Both the position numbers and the translations under genes were made by a program. Of a stretch of 64,000 bases of DNA, positions 28,647-39,713 are shown piece after piece (within the stretch, counting starts at the first letter, position 1; every line of letters begins with the position of its first letter). The stretch covers positions 1,240,001 through 1,304,000 of the forward strand of contig NZ_CP020737.1 of NCBI RefSeq assembly GCF_002097715.1, in the 5' to 3' direction. Under the pieces are notes generated by a model, which saw only the letters and a list, made by a program, of their open reading frames with translations, did not search any database and was not told the origin of the DNA. The DNA is from Burkholderia ubonensis subsp. mesacidophila. GTDB lineage: Bacteria > Pseudomonadota > Gammaproteobacteria > Burkholderiales > Burkholderiaceae.

Positions 28647-30143
28647 ATGGCATTACCCCTGGATAACGTCAGCATGGCGGTGTTCTGCGACTTCGAGAAC
28701 GTCGCGCTCGGCGTGCGCGACGCGAAGTACGAGAAGTTCGACATCAAGCCGGTGCTCGAACGGCTGCTGCTGAAGGGCAGCATCGTCGTCAAGAAGGCCT
28801 ATTGCGACTGGGATCGCTACAAGGGCTTCAAGGCGTCCATGCACGAGGCGAGCTTCGAGCTGATCGAGATTCCGCATGTGCGCCAGTCGGGCAAGAACTC
28901 GGCCGACATCCGGCTCGTCGTCGACGCGCTCGACCTCTGCTACACGAAGTCGCACGTCGACACCTTCGTGATCATCAGCGGCGACTCGGATTTCTCGCCG
29001 CTCGTGTCGAAGCTGCGCGAGAACGCGAAGAAGGTGATCGGGGTCGGCGTGAAGCAATCGACGTCCGACCTGCTGGTCGCGAATTGCGACGAATTCATCT
29101 TCTACGACGATCTCGTGCGCGAGCAGCAGCGCGCGCTCGCGAAGCGCGAACAGCAGCGCGCCGGCAACGGCGGCGCGAAGCGGCCCGACGAGCCGTCCCG
29201 CAAGCCCGAGCTCGAAGCGCGCCGGACCGAGGCGATCGCGCTCGCGGTCGAGACCTTCGACGCGCTGGCGTCGGAGCGCGACGACGTCGGCAAGATCTGG
29301 GCGTCGGTGCTGAAGAGCGCGATCAAGCGCCGCAAGCCGGATTTCAACGAGTCGTATTACGGCTTCCGCGCGTTCGGCAACCTGCTCGACGAAGCGCAGG
29401 CGCGCGGCCTGCTCGAGGTCGGCCGCGACGACAAGTCGGGCGCGTTCGTGTCGCGCGCGCGCCAGGCCGCGTCAGCGGAGCCGGCGGCGCCTGCCGATGT
29501 GCCGGTGGCGGATGACGTGCGGGCGGCCGAGCCGGCGCATGCCGAACGCGAGCGCCGTCACGGGCGGCGCGGCGCGGCGCGCGCGAAGGAAGCGGCGGCG
29601 CCGGTCGTGGTCGAGGCGGTCGAAGCGGTCGAGCGCGACGCGGTGGACGCCGCCGCGCCGGAAGCGGCGGGGCACGCGGACGCGGCCGGCCCGGGCGCGC
29701 CGGGCGACGTGCACGACGAGAAGAAGGATGGCCGCAAGCGTGCGCGCAAGAGCGCGGCGAAGAAGGCCGGGACGAAGAAGGGCGACGCGAAGAAGACGGA
29801 TGCGAAGGAAGCCGGCGCGCAGCACGGCGACGAGCAGCACGGTGAGGCGAAGCATGCCGACGCGAAGCACGGCGAGCGCAAGCACGGCGACGGCAAGCAT
29901 GCGGAGCGGACGCACGCGGACGCTCCGCAGGTCGAGATGAACTTTGTCGACGGCGCGCATGCCGACGCGTCGCCCGCGGGCAAGAAGGCGGCTGCCGTCG
30001 CCGCCGTGGAGCCGCCACCCGAAGCGGCCGCGCCGGCTGAAGCCGCCGCCGAGGCGGCCGCCGGCGCCAAGCCGAAAAAACCGGCCCGCAAGACGGCGCC
30101 GCGCGCGCGTCGTCCGCGCAAGACCGCGCCGGCCGCCGAGTAA
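28647..30143 (+). CDS. NYN-domain nuclease-like protein with OST-HTH/LOTUS domain and low-complexity tail
   Basis: Protein of 498 residues. Residues about 8-165 form a NYN (LabA/DUF88) PIN-like domain: FCDFENVALGV carries the first acidic pair, and ISGDSDFSPLV carries the later acidic cluster, so an RNase active site looks intact. Residues about 190-275 match an OST-HTH/LOTUS domain, a fold linked to RNA binding. From about residue 280 the chain is Ala/Lys/His/Glu-rich, with irregular KHADAKHGERKHGDGKH-like repeats and a basic Pro/Arg C-terminus. The tail is probably disordered and nucleic-acid binding. Function in bacteria is unestablished. ATG 28647 is chosen because the conserved domain begins there. 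Confidence 0.88.
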   Translation: MALPLDNVSMAVFCDFENVALGVRDAKYEKFDIKPVLERLLLKGSIVVKKAYCDWDRYKGFKASMHEASFELIEIPHVRQSGKNSADIRLVVDALDLCYTKSHVDTFVIISGDSDFSPLVSKLRENAKKVIGVGVKQSTSDLLVANCDEFIFYDDLVREQQRALAKREQQRAGNGGAKRPDEPSRKPELEARRTEAIALAVETFDALASERDDVGKIWASVLKSAIKRRKPDFNESYYGFRAFGNLLDEAQARGLLEVGRDDKSGAFVSRARQAASAEPAAPADVPVADDVRAAEPAHAERERRHGRRGAARAKEAAAPVVVEAVEAVERDAVDAAAPEAAGHADAAGPGAPGDVHDEKKDGRKRARKSAAKKAGTKKGDAKKTDAKEAGAQHGDEQHGEAKHADAKHGERKHGDGKHAERTHADAPQVEMNFVDGAHADASPAGKKAAAVAAVEPPPEAAAPAEAAAEAAAGAKPKKPARKTAPRARRPRKTAPAAE

Positions 30144-30192
30144 GCGCCGGCTGACGCGCGCCGCCGCGCACGTATGATGCGGCGGCGCGGCC

Positions 30193-30576
30193 CTAGCTGG
30201 CGAGCGCGTAAGGCTGCGTCATCACTTCGAGGAAATGGCCGTCCGGATCGTCGAAATACACGCCCCGGCCGCCGTTGTGCCGGTAGATTTCGCCGGCGCG
30301 CTGTTTCGACGGATCGGCTCAGTACCGCAGCCCGCGGTCGCGAATGCGCGCGAACACGCGGTCGAACGCGGCTTCGTCGATCAGGAACGCATAGTGCTGC
30401 CGCTTGATCGCGCCGTCCTGCTCGTGGAAATCGAGCGACACGCCGTTGTCGAGCCGCACGACCAGCATCGATCCGAACGGGATCGGCGGCGGCAGTTCCA
30501 GCAGCTCCGTCAGGAACCGGGTCGACGCGAGCTTGTCGCGGCACCAGACGATCGTATGGTTCAGTTGGACGTTCAT
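30193..30576 (-). pseudogene. VOC/glyoxalase-family gene interrupted by an in-frame stop
   Basis: A vicinal-oxygen-chelate protein starts at 30576 (MNVQLNHTIVWCRD) and reads cleanly to RDRGLRY, where TGA occurs at 30319-30321. The same frame then continues without shift through ADPSKQRAGEIYRHNGG and GVYFDDPDGHFLEVMTQ to a TAG at 30193. The stop most simply replaces a TGG Trp codon (RYWADP). The full product would be 127 residues. The truncated 85-residue form lacks the last beta-alpha module and the Glu metal ligand, so it should be inactive. A sequencing error cannot be excluded. Confidence 0.85.
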
Positions 30577-30654
30577 GGTGTGTCCCCATGACACGCGCGC
30601 GGTAGCGCGCATGCCCACACGATAGCCGATGACGATCGTCGATGCTTGCCCGCG

Positions 30655-33600
30655 TCAGTTGCCCGTGACCGTCGCGCCGCCCGACGCACCCCGGCCGCGG
30701 CGCGTCTCGACCCACACCCGCAGCCGGTCCATGTACAGGTAGACGACCGGCGTCGTATAGAGCGTCAGCATTTGCGACACGATCAGGCCGCCGGCGATCG
30801 CGATCCCGAGCGGCGCGCGCAGCTCGGCGCCGTCGCCGCTGCCGAACGCGAGCGGCACCGCGCCGAGGAGCGCGGCCATCGTCGTCATCATGATCGGCCG
30901 GAAGCGCAGCAGGCACGCCTCGTGGATCGCGTCGAACGACGACATCCCGCCGTTGCGCGTCGCGTCGATCGCGAAGTCGACCATCATGATCGCGTTCTTC
31001 TTCACGATGCCGATCAGCAGGATCACGCCGATCAGCGCGATGATGCTGAACTCGGTCTTGAACAGCAGCAGGCCGAGCAGCGCGCCGACGCCGGCCGACG
31101 GCAGCGTCGACAGGATCGTGATCGGGTGGATGTAGCTCTCGTACAGCACGCCGAGCACGATGTAGACGGCCATCAGCGCGGCGAGGATCAGGATCGGCTG
31201 GTCGTTCAGCGATTGCTGGAACGCCTGCGCGGTGCCCTGGAAGCCGCCGTGGATGGTCGGCGGCACGCCGATCGCGGCCATCGTCTCGTAGATGACCTGC
31301 GTGGCCTGCGACAGCGACACGCCGGGCGGCAGGTTGAACGAGATCGTCGTCGCGACGAACAGACCCTGGTGGTTCACCGACAGCGGCGTCGTGCTCGGCC
31401 CGAACGTCGCGATCGCCGACAGCGGGATCATCGTCGACTTCGCCGTCGACACGGCCGCGCCCGACGACGCGCTCGACTTGCCGCTCGCCGCGATCGAATT
31501 GAGCGCCTGGTTGCGCGCGGAATCGGCCGCGATCGCGGCGGCGCTCTGTGCGGCGGTGCCGGCGCTCGACGCGCCGGCCTTCGTTGCGACGTAGGTGCCC
31601 GCCGCCGCGTTGGTCGTCTGCGCGCCGCTCGCGCTGCCGCCCGACGTGCTGACCCACACCTGGTTCAGCATCTGCGGGCTCTGCCAGTACTTCGGCGCGA
31701 CTTCCATCACCACGTGGTACTGGTTCAGCGGGTTGTAGATCGTCGAGACCTGGCGCTGGCCGAACGCGTCGTACAGCGTGTTGTCGATCTGCGCGGGCTT
31801 GATGCCGAGCCGCGCGGCGGTCGCGCGGTCGATCGTCACCATCGCCTCGAGGCCCCCCTGCTGCTGGTCGGAGTTCACGTCGGTCAGCTCGCGGCGCTTC
31901 TGCAGCGCCTCGGTCAGGAGCGGCCCCCACTTGTACAGCTCGGTGCTGGAATCGCCGAGCAGCGTGAACTGGTATTGCGCGTTGCTCTGCCGGCCGCCGA
32001 CGCGGATGTCCTGCGCGGCCTGCAGGAAGGTGCGCGCGCCCGCGACGTCGGCGAGCGGCCGGCGCAGCTGCTGGATCACCTGGTCGGCCGACAGCTTGCG
32101 CTCGGTGCGGTCCTTCAGCGTGACGAACATGAAGCCCGAGTTGGTCTGCGAACCGCCCGTGAAGCCCGCGACGCTCTTCACGTTCGGGTTGCCCTGCACG
32201 ATCCGCATCATCTCCGTGAACTTCAGCTTCATCGCCTGGAACGACGTGCTCTGGTCGGCCTGGATGCCGCCGATCATCAGCCCCGTGTCCTGCTGCGGGA
32301 AAAAGCCCTTCGGCACGACGATATACAGGTACACGTTCAGGCCGATCGTCGCGAACAGGATCGCGAGGATCATCAGCGGATGGCGCAGCGCCCACGACAG
32401 CGAGCGCTCGTAGCCGTGCTGCAGGCGCGTGAAGCAGCGCTCGAGGAAGCGCGCGAAGCGGCCCTCGCCGCGCTTGTCGTGCGCCTCGGGAAGCAGCCGC
32501 GCGCACATCATCGGCGTGACGGTGAGCGACACCGCGAGCGACACCGCGATCGCGAGCGACAGCGTCAGCGCGAATTCGCGGAAGAGGCGCCCGACGATGC
32601 CGCCCATCAGCAGGATCGGCAGGAATACCGCGACGAGCGACAGGCTCATCGACAGCACCGTGAAGCCGACCTCGCGCGCGCCGTCGAACGCGGCCTGCAG
32701 CCTCGGCGTGCCGTTCTCGATGTGGCGCGAGATGTTCTCGAGCACGACGATCGCATCGTCGACGACGAAGCCGGTCGCGACGATCAGCGCCATCAGCGAC
32801 AGGTTGTCGATCGAGAAGCCGAGCAGGTACATCGCGCCGAACGTGCCGATGATCGAGATCGGCACCGCGACGCTCGGGATCAGCGTCGCGCGCCAGTTGC
32901 GCAGGAACAGGAACACGACCATCACGACGAGGCCGACCGCGATCAGGAGCGTGTGCTCGGTGTCCCGCAGCGACGCGCGGATCGTGGTGGAGCGGTCGAG
33001 CACGGGCGTGACCGCGATGTCGGCCGGCAGCGACGCCGTGAGCTGCGGCAGCGCCGCGTGCACGCGGTCGATCGTCTCGATGATGTTCGCGCCGGGCGAG
33101 CGGTACAGGATCACGAGCACCGCGCGCTTGCCGTTCGCGAGACCGAGGTTGCGCAGGTCCTCGACCGAATCGACGACGTCGGACAGGTCGGCGAGCCGCA
33201 CGGCCGAGCCGTTGCGGTACGCGACGACGAGGTCGCGATATTGCGACGCCTGCGAGGCCTGGTCGTTGGTGTAGAGCTGGTAGCGCTGCGGGCCGAACTC
33301 GATCGCGCCTTTCGGGCTGTTCGCGTTGGCCGACGCGAGCGCCGCGCGCACGTCCTCGAGGCCGATGCCGTAGTGGAACAGCGCCTGCGGCTCGAGCTCG
33401 ACGCGCACCGCCGGGTTCGCGGAGCCGCTGACCGCCACCTGGCCGATCCCGTCGATCTGCGACAGCGACTGCTGCAGCACGGTCGATGCCGCGTCGTACA
33501 GCTTCGCGGCCGACATCGTGTCGGACGTCAGCGACACGACCATGATCGGCGAGTCGGCCGGGTTGACCTTGCGGTAGGTCGGGTTGCTCTTGAGCGACGC

Positions 33601-33960
33601 CGGCAGGTCGGCGCGCGCAGCGTTGATCGCCGCCTGCACGTCGCGCGCCGCGCCGTCGATGTCGCGGTTCAGCCCGAACTGCAGGATGATCCGCGCGTTT
33701 CCGACCGTGCTGGTCGACGTCATCTCGGACACGTCGGCGATCGAGCCGAGGTGCCGCTCGAGCGGGCTCGTCACGCTGGTCGCGACGGTCTCCGGGCTCG
33801 CGCCGGGCAGCGACGCCTGCACGAGGATCGTCGGGAAGTCGACCTGCGGCAGCGGCGACACCGGCAGCTTGATGAACGCGAACAGGCCCGCGAGCGCGAC
33901 CCCGAGCGCGAGCAGCGTCGTCGCGACGGGGCGGGTGATGAAGGGGCGGGACAGGTTCAT
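30655..33960 (-). CDS. mdtC: RND multidrug efflux permease (MdtC type)
   Basis: Inner-membrane proton-driven RND pump subunit of 1101 residues. It starts [16 protein letters not shown] and keeps the membrane-segment-4 Asp pair ([11 protein letters not shown]), the [10 protein letters not shown] loop and the [13 protein letters not shown] segment, all as in MdtC/MuxC. MdtB and MdtC form heterotrimers. It is about 75 residues longer than E. coli MdtC because of an Ala/Ser-rich insertion at about residues 772-842 in the second periplasmic loop. The start is immediately after the mdtB stop (TAA then ATG). No outer-membrane channel gene follows. Confidence 0.92.
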   Translation of the reverse strand: MNLSRPFITRPVATTLLALGVALAGLFAFIKLPVSPLPQVDFPTILVQASLPGASPETVATSVTSPLERHLGSIADVSEMTSTSTVGNARIILQFGLNRDIDGAARDVQAAINAARADLPASLKSNPTYRKVNPADSPIMVVSLTSDTMSAAKLYDAASTVLQQSLSQIDGIGQVAVSGSANPAVRVELEPQALFHYGIGLEDVRAALASANANSPKGAIEFGPQRYQLYTNDQASQASQYRDLVVAYRNGSAVRLADLSDVVDSVEDLRNLGLANGKRAVLVILYRSPGANIIETIDRVHAALPQLTASLPADIAVTPVLDRSTTIRASLRDTEHTLLIAVGLVVMVVFLFLRNWRATLIPSVAVPISIIGTFGAMYLLGFSIDNLSLMALIVATGFVVDDAIVVLENISRHIENGTPRLQAAFDGAREVGFTVLSMSLSLVAVFLPILLMGGIVGRLFREFALTLSLAIAVSLAVSLTVTPMMCARLLPEAHDKRGEGRFARFLERCFTRLQHGYERSLSWALRHPLMILAILFATIGLNVYLYIVVPKGFFPQQDTGLMIGGIQADQSTSFQAMKLKFTEMMRIVQGNPNVKSVAGFTGGSQTNSGFMFVTLKDRTERKLSADQVIQQLRRPLADVAGARTFLQAAQDIRVGGRQSNAQYQFTLLGDSSTELYKWGPLLTEALQKRRELTDVNSDQQQGGLEAMVTIDRATAARLGIKPAQIDNTLYDAFGQRQVSTIYNPLNQYHVVMEVAPKYWQSPQMLNQVWVSTSGGSASGAQTTNAAAGTYVATKAGASSAGTAAQSAAAIAADSARNQALNSIAASGKSSASSGAAVSTAKSTMIPLSAIATFGPSTTPLSVNHQGLFVATTISFNLPPGVSLSQATQVIYETMAAIGVPPTIHGGFQGTAQAFQQSLNDQPILILAALMAVYIVLGVLYESYIHPITILSTLPSAGVGALLGLLLFKTEFSIIALIGVILLIGIVKKNAIMMVDFAIDATRNGGMSSFDAIHEACLLRFRPIMMTTMAALLGAVPLAFGSGDGAELRAPLGIAIAGGLIVSQMLTLYTTPVVYLYMDRLRVWVETRRGRGASGGATVTGN

Positions 33961-36900
33961 TTACGCATCCGTGCGCGGGCCGGCGGCGGGGCCGTGGCGC
34001 TCGAACCAGCCGCGCACGCGGCGCGCGAGCGAATCGAAGCCGAGGTAGATCACGGGCGTCGTGAACAGCGTCAGCACCTGCGACACGATCAGGCCGCCGG
34101 CGATCGCGATGCCCAGCGGCTGGCGCAGCTCGGAACCGGCGCCGGAGCCGACCATCAGCGGCACCGCGCCGAGCAGCGCGGCGAGCGTCGTCATCAGGAT
34201 CGGCCGGAAGCGCAGCAGGCACGCCTGGTAGATCGCCTCGCGCGGCGGCTTGCCTTCCGCGCGTTCGGCCTCGAGCGCGAAGTCGATCATCATGATCGCG
34301 TTCTTCTTCACGATGCCGATCAGCAGCACGATGCCGATGATGCCGATGATGTCGAGGTCGTGCCCGGTGATCATCAGCGCGAGCAACGCGCCGACGCCGG
34401 CCGACGGCAGCGTCGACAGGATCGTGATCGGGTGGATGTAGCTCTCGTACAGCACGCCGAGCACGATGTACATCGTGATGATCGCCGCGAGGATCAGGAA
34501 CAGCTGGTTCGACAGCGACGCCTGGAACGCGAGCGCCGCGCCCTGGAAGCGGGTCTGGAACGACGCGGGGAGGCCGATCTCCTTCTCGGCCGCGTCGATC
34601 GCCTTCACCGCCTCGCCGAGCGACGCGCCCGGCGCGAGGTTGAACGAGATCGTCGTCGACGGGAACTGCGACAGGTGCGACACGAGCAGCGGCGACGGCC
34701 GCTCGTGGAACGTCGCGATCGACGCGAGCGGCACCTGGCCGCCGCCCGCGGACGGCAGGTACAGGTTGTTCAGCGAGTCGGTGTAGTGCTGCATCTGCGG
34801 CTCGGACTCGAGGATCACGCGGTACTGGTTCGACTGCGTGAAGATCGTCGACACGATGCGCTGGCCGTACGCGTCGTACAGCGCGTTGTCGACGGTCGCG
34901 GGCGTGATGCCGAAGCGCGCCGCGCTCGCGCGGTCGATCTCGATGTACACCGACTGGCCGCTGTTCTGCAGGTCGGTCGCGACGTCGGCGAGCGACGGCT
35001 CCTGCTTCAGCCGCGACACGAGCTTCGGCACCCAGGTCGCGAATTCGTCGGAGTTCGGGCTCGTCAGCATGAACTGGTACTGCGTCGGGCTGACGGTCGA
35101 GTCGATCGTCAGGTCCTGCACCGACTGCATGAAGAGCGAGATGCCCGGCACGTGCGACACGCGCTGCTGCAGGTCGCGGATGATCTCGGCCGCCGTCTCC
35201 TTGCGCTGGTCGCGCGCCTTCAGGTTGATCAGCATCCGGCCGCTGTTCAGCGTGATGTTGGCGCCGTCGACGCCGATGAACGACGTCAGGCTCTCGACGT
35301 TCGGGTCCTTCAGGATCTCGGCGGCGAGCTGCTGCTGGCGCTCGGCCATCGCGCCGTACGAGATCGACTGCGGCGCCTGGGTGATCGCCTGGATCACGCC
35401 GGTGTCCTGCGGCGGGAAGAAGCCCTTCGGGATCAGCACGTAGAGGAGGCCCGTCAGCACGAGCGTCAGCACCGCGACGACGAGCGTCGAGCGCTGGCGG
35501 TTCAGCACCCATTCGAGCGCGACCGCGTAGCGCGCGATCACCCAGTCGATCGCCTGGTGCACGCGCGCCTCGAAGCGGTGGCTCTCCGGCGGCGGCGAGT
35601 GGCGCAGGAGCTTCGCGCACATCATCGGCACGAGCGTCAGCGACACGATCGCCGAGATCACGATCGTCACCGCGAGCGTGATCGCGAACTCGTGGAACAG
35701 CCGCCCGACCACGTCGCCCATGAACAGCAGCGGGATCAGCACGGCGATCAGCGACACCGTCAGCGAGATGATCGTGAAGCCGATCTGCTTCGAGCCTTTC
35801 AGTGCGGCCTCGAGCGGCGAGTCGCCGTCCTCGACGTAGCGCGCGATGTTCTCGATCATCACGATCGCGTCGTCGACGACGAAGCCGGTCGCGATCGTCA
35901 GCGCCATCAGCGACAGGTTGTTCAGCGAGAAGCCGGCCATGTACATCACCGCGAGCGTGCCGATCAGCGACAGCGGCACCGACAGGCTCGGGATGATCGT
36001 CGCGTAGACGTTCGCGAGGAACAGGTACATCACCAGCACGACCAGCGCGACCGCGAGCATCATCTCGAACTGCACGTCGCGCACCGCCGCGCGGATCATC
36101 GTCGTGCGGTCGGTGACGATGCGCACGTCGAGCGCCGCGGGCAGCGATTCCTGCAGCTTCGGCAACTGCGCCTTGATCGCGTCGACCGTCTGGATCACGT
36201 TCGCGCCCGGCTGGCGCTGCACGTTCAGGATGATCGCGGGCTCCGCATCGACCCACGCGCCGAGCTTGGTGTTCTCCGAGCCGGCGATGATCTTCGCGAC
36301 GTCGGTCAGCATCACCGGCCGGCCGCCCTTGTACGCGACGACGGCGTCCTGGTACTGGTCGGCGCTCGTCAGCTGGTCGTTCGCGTTGATCGTGTACGCG
36401 CGCGTCGGGCCGTCGAAGTTGCCCTTCGGCGTGTTGACGTTGAGGTTCGAGATCGTCGTGCGCAGGTCGTCGAGGTTCAGCCCGTACTGCGCGAGCGCGG
36501 TCGGGTTGGCCTGGATCCGCACGGCCGGGCGGTTGCCGCCGGACAGGCTGACGAGGCCGACGCCCGCGACCTGCGAGATCTTCATCGCGAGCCGCGTATC
36601 GGCGAGATCCTGCACCTGCGTGAGCGGCAGCGTCTTCGACGTGACGGCGAGCGTCAGCACCGGCGCGTCGGCAGGGTTGACCTTCGCGTAGATCGGCGGC
36701 GCGGGCAGGTCGGACGGCAGCAGGTTGCCGGCCGCGTTGATCGCGGCCTGCACTTCCTGCTCGGCGATGTCGAGCGGCAGGTCGAGCGCGAACTGCAGCG
36801 TGATCACCGACGCGCCGGCCGAACTCTGCGACGACATCTGGTTCAGCGACGGCATCTGCCCGAACTGGCGTTCGAGCGGCGCGGTCACCGACGACGTCAT

Positions 36901-37074
36901 CACTTCCGGGCTCGCGCCGGGATAGAAGGTCTGCACCTGGATGGTCGGGTAGTCGACCTCGGGCAGCGCCGCGAGCGGCAGGAAGCGCAGCGCGACGAGG
37001 CCGGCCAGCATGATGGCCACCATCAGGAGGGCGGTGCCGACCGGCCGGAGAATGAAGATGCGGGATGGGTTCAT
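33961..37074 (-). CDS. mdtB: RND multidrug efflux permease (MdtB type)
   Basis: RND pump subunit of 1037 residues, close to MdtB (1040). The N-terminus [17 protein letters not shown], the [15 protein letters not shown] membrane motif with the proton-relay Asp pair, and [13 protein letters not shown] are typical. It pairs with the MdtC-type subunit and with the adaptor gene 15 bases upstream. The order adaptor, MdtB, MdtC is that of E. coli mdtABC and Pseudomonas muxABC. Substrates of this family include bile salts, novobiocin and beta-lactams in other species; those of this pump are unknown. Confidence 0.93.
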   Translation of the reverse strand: MNPSRIFILRPVGTALLMVAIMLAGLVALRFLPLAALPEVDYPTIQVQTFYPGASPEVMTSSVTAPLERQFGQMPSLNQMSSQSSAGASVITLQFALDLPLDIAEQEVQAAINAAGNLLPSDLPAPPIYAKVNPADAPVLTLAVTSKTLPLTQVQDLADTRLAMKISQVAGVGLVSLSGGNRPAVRIQANPTALAQYGLNLDDLRTTISNLNVNTPKGNFDGPTRAYTINANDQLTSADQYQDAVVAYKGGRPVMLTDVAKIIAGSENTKLGAWVDAEPAIILNVQRQPGANVIQTVDAIKAQLPKLQESLPAALDVRIVTDRTTMIRAAVRDVQFEMMLAVALVVLVMYLFLANVYATIIPSLSVPLSLIGTLAVMYMAGFSLNNLSLMALTIATGFVVDDAIVMIENIARYVEDGDSPLEAALKGSKQIGFTIISLTVSLIAVLIPLLFMGDVVGRLFHEFAITLAVTIVISAIVSLTLVPMMCAKLLRHSPPPESHRFEARVHQAIDWVIARYAVALEWVLNRQRSTLVVAVLTLVLTGLLYVLIPKGFFPPQDTGVIQAITQAPQSISYGAMAERQQQLAAEILKDPNVESLTSFIGVDGANITLNSGRMLINLKARDQRKETAAEIIRDLQQRVSHVPGISLFMQSVQDLTIDSTVSPTQYQFMLTSPNSDEFATWVPKLVSRLKQEPSLADVATDLQNSGQSVYIEIDRASAARFGITPATVDNALYDAYGQRIVSTIFTQSNQYRVILESEPQMQHYTDSLNNLYLPSAGGGQVPLASIATFHERPSPLLVSHLSQFPSTTISFNLAPGASLGEAVKAIDAAEKEIGLPASFQTRFQGAALAFQASLSNQLFLILAAIITMYIVLGVLYESYIHPITILSTLPSAGVGALLALMITGHDLDIIGIIGIVLLIGIVKKNAIMMIDFALEAERAEGKPPREAIYQACLLRFRPILMTTLAALLGAVPLMVGSGAGSELRQPLGIAIAGGLIVSQVLTLFTTPVIYLGFDSLARRVRGWFERHGPAAGPRTDA

Positions 37075-37089
37075 CGGACGGCCCGCGCG

Positions 37090-38442
37090 TTACTGTGCCG
37101 GCGTCTGCGATGCGCCGCCGCGATGCTGGCCGCGGTGTGCGCCTTTCGCGCCGGATGCGCCGGCGGCCGCGCTCGCGCCGTGCGCGCCCGACGCGCCCTT
37201 GGGCTTGTCGGCCGGGATCGTGATCGTCGAGCCTTCGCGCAGGCGGTCGGACCCGTCGGTGACGACCCGCTCGCCGACCGCGACGCCGTCGACGATGCTG
37301 GTGCGCTCGCCGTCGACCGGGCCGATCTTGACCTTGCGCACCGTCACCGTGCTGTCCGGCTTGACGACGTAGACGAACTGGCCGATCGAGCCCGTCAGCA
37401 CGGCCGACGTCGGCACGATCGTCGCGTCGCGGACCGTGTCGACGAGCAGCCGCGTGTTGACGAACTGATTCGGGAACAGCAGCCCGCCCTGGTTCGCGAA
37501 CGTCGCGCGCAGCTTGACCGTGCCGGTGGACGTGTCGATCTGGTTGTCGAGCGTCTCGAGCATGCCGGCCTCGAGCGGCACCGTGTTGTTGCGGTTGTAC
37601 GCGGTGACCGACAGCTTGCTGCCCGCGTTCACCTGCTTGAGGATCTGCGGCAGGTTGTCCTCGGACGTCGTGAAGATCACGCTGATCGGCTGGATCTGCG
37701 TGATCACGACGATGCCGTTCGCGTCGCCCGGCGTCACGTAGTTGCCCGGGTCGACCTGGCGCAGGCCGACGCGGCCCGACACCGGCGCGGTGATGCGCGC
37801 GTAGACGAGGTTCAGCTTCGCGGAATCGATCGCCGCCTGGTCGGTCTTCACCGCGCCTTCGTACTGCTTGACGAGCGACGCCTGGGTGTCGACCTGCTGC
37901 GACGCGATCGAATCCTGCGCGAGCAGCGTCTGGTAGCGCTTCAGGTCGAGGCGCGCGGTCGCGAGCAGGGCCTCGTCGCGCGCGTGCGTGCCTTCGGCGT
38001 TCTCGAGCGCGTTCTGGTATGGGCGCGGGTCGATCTGCGCGAGCACGTCGCCCTTCTTCACGAGCTGGCCTTCCTGGAACGCGACCGACTGCAGGTAGCC
38101 CGACAGCTGCGTCTTGACGGTCACGTTCGCGAGCGGCGTCACGGTGCCGAGCGCGGACAGCACGACCGGCATTTCGCCGCGCGTCGCGGCCGCGACCTGC
38201 ACCGGCTGCGGCACGTTCGCCATCGCGGCCGGGCCGCCGCGGCCGTGGCGGCCGCTGGCCGCACTCGCGCCCGAGCCGGGCTTGTCGGCGCTCGCGTCGC
38301 TCCACGGATGCCACCACAGCAGGCCGCCGGCCGCGACGAGCGCGAGCGCGCCGAGCATCAGCTTGCGGCGCGGGCGCCGCGCGGCGGGGGAGGCGGGCGC
38401 AGGTTCGTGCGCGGAGGGCGTGGGCTTTTGTTGATTGTCCAT
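37090..38442 (-). CDS. mdtA: RND efflux periplasmic adaptor (MdtA type)
   Basis: Membrane-fusion adaptor of about 450 residues with one N-terminal membrane anchor (LMLGALALVAAGGLLWW). A biotinyl-lipoyl-like hammerhead (GTVTPLANVTVKTQLSGYL), an alpha hairpin (NALENAEGTHARDEALL through TDQAAIDSAKLNL) and a beta barrel follow. The Gly/Ala/His-rich tail after residue about 405 is low-complexity. ATG 38442 is preferred over the upstream ATG at 38577, whose extra 45 residues are Arg/Pro-rich. No strong RBS is seen. It is first in the operon. Confidence 0.9.
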   Translation of the reverse strand: MDNQQKPTPSAHEPAPASPAARRPRRKLMLGALALVAAGGLLWWHPWSDASADKPGSGASAASGRHGRGGPAAMANVPQPVQVAAATRGEMPVVLSALGTVTPLANVTVKTQLSGYLQSVAFQEGQLVKKGDVLAQIDPRPYQNALENAEGTHARDEALLATARLDLKRYQTLLAQDSIASQQVDTQASLVKQYEGAVKTDQAAIDSAKLNLVYARITAPVSGRVGLRQVDPGNYVTPGDANGIVVITQIQPISVIFTTSEDNLPQILKQVNAGSKLSVTAYNRNNTVPLEAGMLETLDNQIDTSTGTVKLRATFANQGGLLFPNQFVNTRLLVDTVRDATIVPTSAVLTGSIGQFVYVVKPDSTVTVRKVKIGPVDGERTSIVDGVAVGERVVTDGSDRLREGSTITIPADKPKGASGAHGASAAAGASGAKGAHRGQHRGGASQTPAQ

Positions 38443-38667
38443 CGGTTCGGTCGGAAAGACGGCGTGCCGCAAGGCGGGCAGCGCATGTGCATGCGGCGTC
38501 AGGGGGGAGCCGGCCCGGCCCCGGCCTGCGCGGGAAAAGAGCGGTGCGCACCGCGAGGGCGGCGCTACGATGGGCATGATGCTACGTCCCGTCCCCGTTA
38601 CAGTCCAGCGATCTATCTTTCAACGGGTTACGGTCGTTACAGAAGGCGACGGGCGGGGGCGCGCCCG

Positions 38668-39492
38668 TCACGCGGCGCGGCGCCGGGCGGGCGCACCGCC
38701 GATCTCGCGGGTGATCTTCGCGATGCATTCGTGCAGCGCCGGCACCACGTGCTCGTTGAGCCATTCGGGCGGGCACTGGTGCGAGGCGCCGCCGCAATTG
38801 ACCGAATAGCACTGGCCCGACGGGCCGACGAACCCCGCGGCGACCGCGTTCAGGCCCTCGCGCCATTCGCCGATCGCGATCGTGTGGCCCTGGCGCTGCG
38901 CGTCGTCGAGCGCCGGGTTGAGCCGCGCGAACACGTGCGGCCAGTCGTCGCCCGCGGCGGCCCGCAGCGCGTCGATCAGCCCGCGGCGTTCGTCGTCCTC
39001 GAACGCGGCGAGGTACGCGCGGCCGACCGCGGTGCGCGCGATGTCCATCCGCGAGCCGATCTCGAGACGCGTGACGAGCACCGCCGAGCGCGGCCGGATC
39101 ACGTCGATCGCGACCATGTCGAGCCGGTCGCGCACCGCGAGGTGCACGGACAGCGACGTGCGCTCGGCCAGCTCGATCATGAACGGCCGCGAGCGCGCGC
39201 GGATGTCGAAGTTGCGCAGGAAGCCGTGGCTCAGCTCCAGCACCGACGCGGTGAGCACGAACCGTTCGCTGTCGGGCAGCTGGAACAGGAAGCCGGCGCT
39301 GACGAGCGTCGCGGTGATCCGCGATACGGTCGGCTTCGGGATGCCGGTGAGTTCGGTCAGCTCGCGGTTGCTGACCGGCGCGTCGGCGGCGGCGATGCGC
39401 CGCAGCACGGCCAGGCCGCGCGCGAGCGCGGTGATTTCATCGGGCGACGATTCGCGTTCGCGGGAAGCAGGAGGATTCACGGGTGTCGACAC
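38668..39492 (-). CDS. IclR-family transcriptional regulator
   Basis: Regulator of 274 residues with an N-terminal winged helix-turn-helix (residues about 20-80: LARGLAVLRRIA, VSNRELTELTGIPKPTVSRI) and a C-terminal IclR ligand-binding domain. The effector pocket region has the conserved GRAYLAAF and a late NCGGASHQCPPE stretch. Start is GTG 39492. It lies 225 bases upstream of mdtA in the same direction. Control of the pump is possible but not shown; many IclR regulators act on catabolic genes instead. Confidence 0.9.
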   Translation of the reverse strand: MSTPVNPPASRERESSPDEITALARGLAVLRRIAAADAPVSNRELTELTGIPKPTVSRITATLVSAGFLFQLPDSERFVLTASVLELSHGFLRNFDIRARSRPFMIELAERTSLSVHLAVRDRLDMVAIDVIRPRSAVLVTRLEIGSRMDIARTAVGRAYLAAFEDDERRGLIDALRAAAGDDWPHVFARLNPALDDAQRQGHTIAIGEWREGLNAVAAGFVGPSGQCYSVNCGGASHQCPPEWLNEHVVPALHECIAKITREIGGAPARRRAA

Positions 39493-39678
39493 GGGGCGTT
39501 CTCTCTATTTCCGAAACTGGATTTCAATTTTGTTGGAATTGTAGGATGATTGTCAAAGGATGCATGTTATTCGGGTCAACCGGTCATGAGACGGGATTTT
39601 ACGGGTTCACCCTTGGTTTATTAGGAAAACTCCCGATCCTGCATTGCGGAAAACCGCGTCGTTGGGTGCAAATACCGC

Positions 39679-39707
39679 TTGACTTGTCCGGCGGAAACGG
39701 AAAGAAT
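39679..39707 (+). promoter_or_regulatory. Candidate promoter of the orphan RNA
   Basis: TTGACT (39679-39684), a 17-base spacer and AAGAAT (39702-39707) give sigma-70-like geometry. The -35 is near consensus and the -10 is weak. It reads toward the double terminator with no protein gene between. Confidence 0.5.
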
Positions 39708-39713
39708 GTCTCA

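Noticed and set aside
39493..39545. IclR autoregulatory palindrome near the IclR start
   Set aside because: Only short, imperfect TTCC/GGAA-like halves are present; too weak to call.
29558..39549. Two very long antisense open frames of about 9 kb each over the efflux genes
   Set aside because: They run opposite or out of frame to well-supported RND genes, are Arg/His/Ala-rich and unlike any protein, and are explained by the high-GC codon bias that removes stop codons.
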